21,607 nucleotides of DNA. Origin: Rickettsiales bacterium. GTDB lineage: Bacteria > Pseudomonadota > Alphaproteobacteria > TMED109 > TMED131. The position numbers and the translations under genes are program-made. Shown in pieces: positions 15,393 through 21,607 of this stretch. Location of the stretch: NCBI GenBank assembly GCA_002690625.1, contig NZFJ01000029.1:1-21607 (forward strand), given 5' to 3'. The notes below the pieces were generated by a model, which was given only the letters and a program-made list of their open reading frames with translations, searched no databases and was not told where the DNA came from. Each line of letters starts with the position of its first letter. The stretch's first letter is position 1.

Positions 15393-15813
15393 TTAATAAA
15401 GAGATTGTTACTATGATATTGAGTTTAGTCCTCAAAATAAAATACCACTTTGGAATACTTTTCTTGTTTAGAAAATATTTTTCAATTATAAAAAAAAAGT
15501 TTATGATTAAGATAATGACTAAGATTTTTACGGAAGTTTTAGCATTAATCATGCTTATAAACCATACTGCAGTAAATGGAAAAATTGATATTGGAAAAAA
15601 TTTAACAGGATTTTCTTCTTCTGAAATCAGAGCTACCCCCCAATAAACTGCTCCAATAAATGTAATTATTAGATAAGAATAAACTAAAATTGTATTTAAA
15701 ATAAAGTTTACATTATTAGAATTGCTATACCAAACTAATATAGCACTACAAATAAATGGTATGGTACCAGCATAACCTAACGTTAAAGCTATTGTTTTTT
15801 TTTTTTTAAACAT
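15370..15813 (-). CDS. DUF3429 family membrane protein
   Basis: From MFKKKKTIALTLGYAG the product is 147 residues with four to five membrane segments. TLGYAGTIPFICSAIL, IGAVYWGVAL and IPKWYFILRTKLN match the DUF3429 pattern (related to mitochondrial TMEM69), whose function is unknown. The frame is open upstream to 15882, but that part lies inside the dehydratase gene in another frame, so the 15813 start is chosen. The start overlaps the end of the upstream gene by eight bases, suggesting coupling. Codons 3-7 contain a run of 13 A's, where slippage would shift the frame. Confidence 0.8.
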   Translation of the reverse strand: MFKKKKTIALTLGYAGTIPFICSAILVWYSNSNNVNFILNTILVYSYLIITFIGAVYWGVALISEEENPVKFFPISIFPFTAVWFISMINAKTSVKILVIILIINFFFIIEKYFLNKKSIPKWYFILRTKLNIIVTISLLIILLNLI

Positions 15814-16087
15814 ATTTTTTGAATATTTTATCCATGACCTTAGCAATTTTAAAATCTTTTGCTGATAAACTATTTTTATCATGAGTAGTTAGTAATACTT
15901 CCACATTGTTATAAATATTCTTCCACTCAGGGTGGTGATTATATTTTTCTGAATAAAATGCTAGTTCTGTCATCCATGAAAAAGCTTCAATAAAATTTTT
16001 AAATTTAAAATTTTTTTTAACAGCTTTTTTATTATTTTTATAAATCCAATTATTATTATTAAAATAAGTATTTTGTTCATTTTTCAT
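15806..16087 (-). CDS. phhB: Pterin-4a-carbinolamine dehydratase
   Basis: The 93-residue protein carries the family signature EKYNHHPEW followed by YNNVEVLLTTHD (about 47-70), including the paired active-site histidines and the THD motif. The enzyme dehydrates 4a-hydroxy-tetrahydropterin so that the cofactor can be recycled after aromatic hydroxylation. No phenylalanine hydroxylase is in this window, as is common for bacterial copies, some of which act in other pterin pathways. A purine-rich AAAGGG lies about six bases before ATG 16087. It is followed by the overlapping DUF3429 gene and is divergent from the Bax-inhibitor-like gene. Confidence 0.92.
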   Translation of the reverse strand: MKNEQNTYFNNNNWIYKNNKKAVKKNFKFKNFIEAFSWMTELAFYSEKYNHHPEWKNIYNNVEVLLTTHDKNSLSAKDFKIAKVMDKIFKKYV

Positions 16088-16112
16088 AGTTGCCCTTTAT
16101 TAAAATCAAACC

Positions 16113-16168
16113 TTGAATAAATAGTATAAAGTATCATATATTATAGTTATATTTAATTAAAAATGGAG
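16113..16168 (+). promoter_or_regulatory. Predicted promoter and ribosome site of the BI-1 family gene
   Basis: TTGAAT (16113-16118) and TATATT (16137-16142) are 18 bp apart, and GGAG (16165-16168) is six bases before ATG 16175. The ribosome site is clear and fixes the start; the promoter match is moderate. Confidence 0.4.
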
Positions 16169-16174
16169 TTTTAA

Positions 16175-16909
16175 ATGGCGTTTGGTAAATATACTAACGA
16201 TTACAATGTAAGATCCAAGGCTTCTTCATTATCTTCTACTGATGAAGGACTTAGAAAATTCATGCTTAAAGTCTATGGCTATATGTCTGCAGGACTTGGT
16301 ATAACTGGAGTTGTAGCATGGCTATTTTCTAATGCTTATAATTCTGGCAATGCTTTAGTTATTTCTTTAATGCAAGGCCCTTTAGCATTTGTTGTTATGT
16401 TTGCACCTTTAGGAATAATTATATGGATGAGTTTTGGTATTAATAAAATGAGTTCAAGAACTGCTCAAAATTTATTTTGGGTACTTGCTACATGCTATGG
16501 AATTTCTTTAGCTAGTATCTTTTTAGTTTATACTGGCGCTACGATAGCAAGAGTATTCTTTATTGCATCCTCTATGTTTTTAACCATGAGTATTTATGGT
16601 TACACTACCAAAAAATCATTAGCAAAAATGGGTTCTTTTCTTATGATGGGTCTAATCGGATTAATTATAGCTTCTGTAGTAAATATTTTTATAGGCTCTT
16701 CTGCTATGCAGTTTGCAATGTCTATAATAGGAGTTATCATTTTTGCAGGATTAACCGCATACGATACTCAGGTAATTAAAGAAATATATGTTGAAAATGA
16801 AAATAGTGAAGACTTAACAAAAAAAGCAGTTATGGGTGCATTGAAATTGTACTTAGATTTACTACTTTTATTTCAATACCTCTTAATGCTTTTTGGCAAT
16901 AGAGAGTAA
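16175..16909 (+). CDS. Bax inhibitor-1/YccA family membrane protein
   Basis: The 244-residue product has seven hydrophobic segments after a polar N-terminus of about 30 residues. GLRKFMLKVYGYMSAGLGITG (in parts, 25-45) and GLTAYDTQVIKEIY with LKLYLDLLLLFQYLLMLFG near the end are the diagnostic blocks; the aspartates in AYDTQ and LYLDL correspond to the pH-sensing pair in the calcium-leak homologue BsYetJ. Bacterial members are inner-membrane proteins; YccA modulates FtsH in E. coli. A specific role here is not shown. The start is supported by GGAG. A hairpin follows, before prpE. Confidence 0.92.
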   Translation: MAFGKYTNDYNVRSKASSLSSTDEGLRKFMLKVYGYMSAGLGITGVVAWLFSNAYNSGNALVISLMQGPLAFVVMFAPLGIIIWMSFGINKMSSRTAQNLFWVLATCYGISLASIFLVYTGATIARVFFIASSMFLTMSIYGYTTKKSLAKMGSFLMMGLIGLIIASVVNIFIGSSAMQFAMSIIGVIIFAGLTAYDTQVIKEIYVENENSEDLTKKAVMGALKLYLDLLLLFQYLLMLFGNRE

Positions 16910-16917
16910 TTTATTAA

Positions 16918-16952
16918 GAGCAAGAGCTATTTTCATTAACTAGTTCTTGCTC
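16918..16952 (+). terminator. Hairpin between BI-1 gene and prpE, without U-tract
   Basis: GAGCAAGAGCTA (16918-16929) pairs with TAGTTCTTGCTC (16941-16952) through 12 bp including one G-U, with an 11-nt loop. It lies eight bases after the BI-1 stop and ten before the prpE ATG. No T-run follows, so termination would be weak or Rho-aided; it could instead be a leader structure or an RNA 3'-end stabiliser. Confidence 0.5.
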
Positions 16953-16962
16953 ATATACATGT

Positions 16963-18840
16963 ATGTCTTACGAAAAATACTATTTAGATTGGAAAAAAGA
17001 ACCTTTAAAATTTTGGGAAAAAAAAGCAGAGAATATACATTGGTTTAAAAAGTGGGACAATACTTTACACAAAAAAAATGACAATACATTCGAGTGGTTT
17101 CATGGGGGTCTTTTAAACACTTGCTATAACTGCGTTGATAGACACGTAAAAGAAGGTAAAGGAAATAAAACTGCTATTTTTTATGATAGTCCTGTTACTA
17201 ATATTAAAGAAAAAATAGATTACAATGAATTACTTTCAAAAGTATCTTCTTTAGCGTATGCCTTAAAAAAAGAAGGAGTTAATAAAGGTGATACTGTTAT
17301 AATTTATATGCCTATGATACCTCAAGTTATCATATCTATGTTAGCCTGTGCTAGAATAGGAGTAATACATTCGGTAGTTTTTGGAGGATTTGCCGCGGAA
17401 GAATTATCTAGCAGAATTGATGATGTTGCTCCAAAATTAATAATCTCCTCAAGCTGTGGTATTGAACCTAATAAAATTATTGATTATAAAAAAATTTTAG
17501 ACAAAGCTATAAAATTATCTGGACACAAACCTCTTAAACAAATAATTTACCAACGAAATACGTTTAAATGTTTATTGAATCAACCGGGAGATTTAGACTG
17601 GAATAATTTTATAGATTTAAAAAAAACTATAGATTGTTATCCAGTATCATCTAATCATCCTCTTTATATACTTCATACTTCAGGAACTACTGGAACACCA
17701 AAGGGTATTGTTAGAACCAATGGAGGACATGCAGTAGCCCTTTATAATAGTATGAAAATGACTTATGACATTGATACAGAAGACGTTTTTTGGGCTGCTT
17801 CTGATGTAGGTTGGGTAGTTGGTCATTCTTACATAGTTTATGCGCCCCTTTTAAAAGGCTGTTCAACTGTTTTGTACGAAGGCAAACCAGTAGGAACACC
17901 TGACTCTGGTCAATTTTGGAGGATAATCTCTGAATATAATGTAACAACAATGTTTACAGCACCTACAGCTATAAGAGCTATTAAAAAAGAAGATCCTTTT
18001 GGAAAAGAACTTAAAAAATATGATTTAAATAAACTAAAATACATTTTTTTAGCGGGAGAAAGAGCTGATCCTGAAAGCATTAAGTGGTCTATGGAGATGA
18101 CTAATAAACCTGTAATAGATCACTGGTGGCAAACAGAAACCGGATGGTCAATAGCAGGTAACTTTCCTGAATTCGGGTTATTTGAAATATTACATGGCTC
18201 AACAGGAAAAGCTGCTCCTGGTTTTTCAGTAATAGTATTAAATGATAATGGGGAAGAAGTACCTGCAGAAACTATGGGAAATTTAGTTATTAAATTACCC
18301 TTGCCCCCGGGGTGTAGTTCATCTATATGGAATAGTAAAAATAGGTTTCATGATGCATACTTAAAAAAATATAAAGGTTTTTATAATACATCAGATGCGG
18401 GAGTTATAAATAAAGATGGATATATATCTGTTATGTCTAGAACAGATGATATCATAAACTGTGCAGGCCACAGAATTTCAACTGGCTCTATTGAAGAAAT
18501 ATTAACTGTACATAAAGACATTGCTGAATGTGCAGTTATTGGCTTAAAGGATAACCTTAAAGGCGAAGTACCGATTGGATTAATAGTGTTAAATAATAGT
18601 TTAATCAGTTCAGAAGAAAATATAATTGAAGAATCAATAAAACTCGTAAGAGATAAGCTAGGGCCTGTAGCATCTTATAAAAAAACATTTATAGTAAGCA
18701 GCTTGCCTAAGACAAGGTCTGGTAAAATTTTAAGATCAACTATATCAAAAATTTTAAATGATCAAACTTATACAATCCCTCCAACAATAGAAGATTTAAA
18801 AGTTCTTGATTACATAAAAAAATTAAAAAACATCATATAA
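16963..18840 (+). CDS. prpE: Propionyl-CoA synthetase (acyl-CoA synthetase, AMP-forming)
   Basis: The 625-residue product activates a short-chain acid with ATP and CoA by way of an acyl-AMP. The AMP-binding loop is TSGTTGTPKG (P-loop Ser240-Gly248); HWWQTETGW (about 386-394) contacts the adenylate, and the C-terminal PKTRSGKILR holds the catalytic Lys588, a known acetylation switch in this family. NTCYNCVDRHV and the long block GWVVGHSYIVYAPL, EGKPVGTPD, TAPTAIRAI are closer to PrpE/ACSS3 than to acetyl-CoA synthetase, so propionate is the likely substrate, with acetate or others possible. There is no Shine-Dalgarno. Its stop abuts the Nudix stop with no gap. Confidence 0.92.
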   Translation: MSYEKYYLDWKKEPLKFWEKKAENIHWFKKWDNTLHKKNDNTFEWFHGGLLNTCYNCVDRHVKEGKGNKTAIFYDSPVTNIKEKIDYNELLSKVSSLAYALKKEGVNKGDTVIIYMPMIPQVIISMLACARIGVIHSVVFGGFAAEELSSRIDDVAPKLIISSSCGIEPNKIIDYKKILDKAIKLSGHKPLKQIIYQRNTFKCLLNQPGDLDWNNFIDLKKTIDCYPVSSNHPLYILHTSGTTGTPKGIVRTNGGHAVALYNSMKMTYDIDTEDVFWAASDVGWVVGHSYIVYAPLLKGCSTVLYEGKPVGTPDSGQFWRIISEYNVTTMFTAPTAIRAIKKEDPFGKELKKYDLNKLKYIFLAGERADPESIKWSMEMTNKPVIDHWWQTETGWSIAGNFPEFGLFEILHGSTGKAAPGFSVIVLNDNGEEVPAETMGNLVIKLPLPPGCSSSIWNSKNRFHDAYLKKYKGFYNTSDAGVINKDGYISVMSRTDDIINCAGHRISTGSIEEILTVHKDIAECAVIGLKDNLKGEVPIGLIVLNNSLISSEENIIEESIKLVRDKLGPVASYKKTFIVSSLPKTRSGKILRSTISKILNDQTYTIPPTIEDLKVLDYIKKLKNII

Positions 18841-19680
18841 TTAAAATCTTTGTATTTCCTCATAGTTGTTTTCATTCCTATCTGTAAGCAATCCATGTCT
18901 TATAAAAAATTTAGCTGTTACTAAAGCACAATTTATTTTAAAGTTATCAGTTTCTTGTATTAATTTAAGTACTTTTTTCCAATCCATTAAAACAAAATTT
19001 TCTACCTCTCCATCCTTGCAAATGGGATAAAAACTTTCATCAACCTCAAGCTCAAATAAAAATAAAGTATCTCTTCTTACAGAATATTTGCTTTTTTTCC
19101 AATTATAATTCAAAGTCCCTACCAATTTCGCATCTTTTAGCGCTACAGATGAAATACCGGCTTCTTCATTAGCCTCTCTCTTTAATGCGTGATAAATATT
19201 TTCTCCTGCCTTTATGCCACCTGCAACAGTATTATCAAGTTTTGAAGGGTCTATTGATTTATTACTATTTCTCTTTGGAACCCAAATCTTATAAGAATTA
19301 TTTTTTTTAATATAAGCAATAAGGTGAACACCGTAACCACGAATTCCTAAATACTCTACAAGAGTTCTATCTAATCTGAAAATTTCTTCGTGTGAAATAT
19401 TGTTTAAACATGAAAAAAACTCACCAGATAATATGTCTATTTTTTTTTTAGCTACTAGTAGTTTAGCTATTTCACTAACTAAATTATTTAATTTTTTTTT
19501 ATTTTTTTCTTTTAAATAAAGAGTTCTATTTAATAGCTGTACTTTTTCAATATTTGCAATTATTTCTTCTGCTATTGATACATGAACATACCCTATTTCT
19601 CTTTTATTACAATTCAATATATAGTAGTCAGAATTATATATAAAATTATTTATTGAGTTAAATTTATTTAATAGTGACAA
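18841..19680 (-). CDS. DUF4743-Nudix hydrolase (thiamin-diphosphate-type Nudix)
   Basis: The 279-residue protein has an N-terminal DUF4743 region (about 1-110, LLNKFNSINNF then REIGYVHVSIAEEI) and a Nudix domain with a perfect Nudix box, G154-x5-E160-x7-R168-E-x2-E-E-x-G175-I. This arrangement matches the Nudix half of fungal Tnr3 and plant relatives, which hydrolyse damaged thiamin diphosphate (oxo-/oxy- forms). The same role here is inference. No in-frame ATG occurs near the start; TTG 19680, six bases after the accA stop with AAGG about 11 bases away, aligns with the family N-terminus. It is the last gene of the lyase-accA-Nudix unit. Confidence 0.87.
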   Translation of the reverse strand: MSLLNKFNSINNFIYNSDYYILNCNKREIGYVHVSIAEEIIANIEKVQLLNRTLYLKEKNKKKLNNLVSEIAKLLVAKKKIDILSGEFFSCLNNISHEEIFRLDRTLVEYLGIRGYGVHLIAYIKKNNSYKIWVPKRNSNKSIDPSKLDNTVAGGIKAGENIYHALKREANEEAGISSVALKDAKLVGTLNYNWKKSKYSVRRDTLFLFELEVDESFYPICKDGEVENFVLMDWKKVLKLIQETDNFKINCALVTAKFFIRHGLLTDRNENNYEEIQRF

Positions 19681-19686
19681 GCTCTG

Positions 19687-20643
19687 TTAGACCTTAAAAT
19701 TTGAGCCGAACTGTAGATATTTTTTTCTTCTATTAGCTAATAAATTATTGTTATTATTTTTATCTAACTCTTTTAAGTGTACTAATATATTTTCTTTTAC
19801 TCTTTTAATTATTTCGTTAGGATCTCTATGTGCTCCTCCTAATGGCTCTTTAATTATGCTATCAATTACATTCAGTTTAATTAAATCTTCTGCCGTTAGT
19901 TTTAAACTATTTGCAGCTACTTCATCGTATCCTTCCTTTTTCCATAGAATAGATGCACAACCTTCTGGAGAAATTACAGAATAAACTGAATTTTCTAACA
20001 TTAAGACTCTGTCTGCTGTAGCTATTGCAACAGCTCCTCCTGATCCTCCTTCACCTATTATAATACTCAATATTGGAACCTTTACATTAAGACAAGTTTT
20101 TATAGAAGTTGCTATTGCCTCAGACTGACCTCTTTGCTCTGCGCCAATACCTGGATATGCTCCAGCAGTATCAACAAAAGTAATTATTGGTAGACCGAAA
20201 TTAGATGCAAATTTCATTAGCCTTGAACTCTTTCTATAACCTTCCGGTCTGGCCATTCCAAAATTTCTTTTTAACCTTGTATTAGTATCATATCCTTTTT
20301 CATGTCCTATTATCATAACAGACATGTCTCCTATTGATGCTAGTCCTCCTATAATCGCATCATCCTGAGCATAATTTCTATCACCTTTTAACTCTATGAA
20401 ATTTTCAAAAATATCACTTATATAATCTGAAAAGTGAGGTCTTTCAGGATGCCTTGCAACCTTTACTCTTTGCCAAGGAGATAATGATGAATATTTATTC
20501 TTAATGAGTTTATTAGCTTTAAATTCTAGGCTTGATATTTCTTCAAGTATATTTGTACCTTTTGTATTACCTAGATGCCTTAGTTCATTAATTTTAGCTT
20601 CTAATTCTGCTATTTCGGATTCAAAATCTAAAAAAAACTTCAT
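19687..20643 (-). CDS. accA: Acetyl-CoA carboxylase carboxyltransferase subunit alpha
   Basis: The 318-residue product is the alpha half of the carboxyltransferase that makes malonyl-CoA, the committed step of fatty acid synthesis, with AccD in the cytoplasm. Family blocks are WQRVKVARHPERP (58-70), FGMARPEGYRKSSRLM, FVDTAGAYPG with IGAEQRGQ, GEGGSGGAVAIATAD, and VISPEGCASILWK. Length is normal. The ATG lies in an ATGA overlap with the upstream malyl-CoA-lyase-like gene, so the two are translationally coupled, an uncommon partner for accA. Confidence 0.98.
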   Translation of the reverse strand: MKFFLDFESEIAELEAKINELRHLGNTKGTNILEEISSLEFKANKLIKNKYSSLSPWQRVKVARHPERPHFSDYISDIFENFIELKGDRNYAQDDAIIGGLASIGDMSVMIIGHEKGYDTNTRLKRNFGMARPEGYRKSSRLMKFASNFGLPIITFVDTAGAYPGIGAEQRGQSEAIATSIKTCLNVKVPILSIIIGEGGSGGAVAIATADRVLMLENSVYSVISPEGCASILWKKEGYDEVAANSLKLTAEDLIKLNVIDSIIKEPLGGAHRDPNEIIKRVKENILVHLKELDKNNNNNLLANRRKKYLQFGSNFKV

Positions 20644-21607
20644 TTTTTCTTTTTTTCCTTTTTTATTTTACTTGCTAATTCTACTATATTATTTGCTTGT
20701 TTAATAGATACAATATCTAATAATTTTCCATTAAATGCAATAGCTCCTTTTCCCTGATTTTCTGCCTTTTCCATTTGTAATAATATTTTTTTAGCCTCAT
20801 TAACCTCTTCTTCTGTAGGTGAATATATTTTATTAGCTGTTTCAATTTGATTTGGATGTATAACCATTTTACCATCAAAACCCATAGTATAAGAACTTTT
20901 TGCCATAGTTTCAAACCCTAATTCGTCATTAAAATCACCATATGGACAATCTACAGCTCTTAATCCAAATGCATGAGCTGTAATGACAATTCTCGATAGT
21001 GGATAATGCCACATATCATTTATAAAAAAGTTTCTATTAATTTTATTTTTGCTCTCAATTAAACGATAATTTTCATTTACTCCTCCAATATTAGTTGTTT
21101 TGGCTCCAATAGATGCAGAAAAGTCTGCAGCTCCAAAATGCAAGCTCTCAATTCTATTACTTGATAAGGCTATTTTTTCAATATTTATTAGTCCTAATGC
21201 TGTTTCTATTATAAGTTCTAAACCAAGTTGATTTTTTTTTTTATATTTAAATTCATATTCAGTAATTAGCTGATCTATCTTTTTTATATCATTAGAGCTA
21301 TTAACTTTTGGTATCATCAATAAATCTAAATTATCTGATGTATTTTTTATTATATCTTCTATATCCTTTTCAAGAAAACTAGTTTCAAATGAATTAACTC
21401 TTACTGAAAGTATTTTATTTTTCCAGTCAATCTCGTTAATAGCCTGAATTACATTTTTACGTGCTTTTATCTTATCACCAACTGAAACTGAATCCTCAAG
21501 GTCTAAGAAAATTATGTCACTTTTGCATTTCGCTGCTTTCTCAAAAAAATCTTTTCTAATACCAGGGACCGCTAACTCTGATCTATTTAATCGTATATGT
21601 GATTTAA
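20640..21607 (-). CDS. mcl1: L-malyl-CoA/beta-methylmalyl-CoA lyase (CitE family), 5' end cut by window
   Basis: The frame is open from the window edge (first full codon at 21605) to TGA 20642-20640, 322 codons with stop, lacking only the N-terminal few residues. RLNRSELAVPG, IIFLDLEDSVS, LMIPKV, GLELIIETALG, HFGAADFSAS, TTNIGGVN and MVIHPNQIETAN follow the pattern of alphaproteobacterial Mcl1, including the acidic metal ligand in IETALG and the aspartate in AAD. Mcl1-type lyases split malyl-CoA to glyoxylate and acetyl-CoA, and methylmalyl-CoA to glyoxylate and propionyl-CoA. Other CitE-like activities are possible. It is coupled to accA by ATGA. An internal Met at 21320 is not the start, because conserved residues lie upstream of it. 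Confidence 0.85.
   Translation of the reverse strand, partial: KSHIRLNRSELAVPGIRKDFFEKAAKCKSDIIFLDLEDSVSVGDKIKARKNVIQAINEIDWKNKILSVRVNSFETSFLEKDIEDIIKNTSDNLDLLMIPKVNSSNDIKKIDQLITEYEFKYKKKNQLGLELIIETALGLINIEKIALSSNRIESLHFGAADFSASIGAKTTNIGGVNENYRLIESKNKINRNFFINDMWHYPLSRIVITAHAFGLRAVDCPYGDFNDELGFETMAKSSYTMGFDGKMVIHPNQIETANKIYSPTEEEVNEAKKILLQMEKAENQGKGAIAFNGKLLDIVSIKQANNIVELASKIKKEKKKK

Noticed and set aside
15413..15646. Plus-strand 77-codon open frame after the second DMT gene
   Set aside because: It is antisense to the DUF3429 membrane protein and has no family features or ribosome site.
15814..15882. Upstream start for the DUF3429 protein
   Set aside because: These 23 codons lie inside the conserved end of the dehydratase gene in another frame; the 15813 start fits the family.
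1..21607. tRNA, rRNA, CRISPR array, insertion sequence or prophage
   Set aside because: No cloverleaf-like GTTCGA arm with matching stems, no spaced direct repeats, no transposase or integrase, and no phage structural genes beyond one short domain-like N-terminus.

Overview
The window is a gene-dense, strongly AT-rich chromosomal segment (roughly 30% G+C by eye) from an alphaproteobacterium. GcrA, a PopZ-type polar organizer and an IalB-family secreted protein point to that class. The very low G+C, near-absent intergenic space and lysine/asparagine/isoleucine-rich proteins fit a streamlined marine lineage (Pelagibacterales/HIMB59-like). That lineage call is inference; there is no rRNA or other marker to fix it. 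I see no tRNA, rRNA, CRISPR, insertion sequence or clear prophage.

Layout. 1-1773 (-): a fused ABC exporter, cut by the window start. 1815-2642: gcrA (+) and popZ (-), tail to tail with no gap. 2703-2900 (-): a doubtful 65-residue ORF. 2948-5651 (+): a compact run of a helical unknown, an SDR oxidoreductase, an epoxide-hydrolase-like alpha/beta hydrolase and a divergent peptide deformylase. 5707-6644 (+): three small single-span membrane proteins of unknown function; the first two share a duplicated C-terminal module. 6763-8440 (+): an ammonium transporter with a strong terminator, then YggT. 11196-8437 (-): ialB, rlmN, argG. 11264-12235 (+): a quinone-oxidoreductase-like enzyme. 13574-12232 (-): the 3-oxoacid CoA-transferase pair scoA-scoB. 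13603-15392 (+): two tandem DMT/EamA transporters. 16087-15370 (-): pterin carbinolamine dehydratase and a DUF3429 membrane protein. 16175-18840 (+): a Bax-inhibitor-1 family protein and propionyl-CoA synthetase. 21607-18841 (-): a malyl-CoA-lyase/CitE-like gene (cut by the window end), accA and a DUF4743-type Nudix hydrolase.

Metabolic theme. Several units handle short-chain acyl-CoA: scoAB (ketoacid CoA transfer), prpE (propionate activation), the malyl/methylmalyl-CoA lyase and accA (malonyl-CoA). Nitrogen is represented by ammonium uptake and argininosuccinate synthase. These units are neighbours on the chromosome, not one operon.

Genome architecture. All five convergent junctions have zero or negative spacing, with stop codons abutting or interleaved. 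Same-strand neighbours are often joined by ATGA or TAATG overlaps. A few genes have clear GGAG-type ribosome sites; many have none and may be leaderless or translationally coupled.

Most worth follow-up: the three-gene membrane cassette at 5707-6644, including a phage-tail-chaperone-like N-terminus and a hairpin over a ribosome binding site; the altered-motif deformylase beside catabolic-type enzymes; and the gapless convergent layout. I did not find a convincing large, wholly new system.
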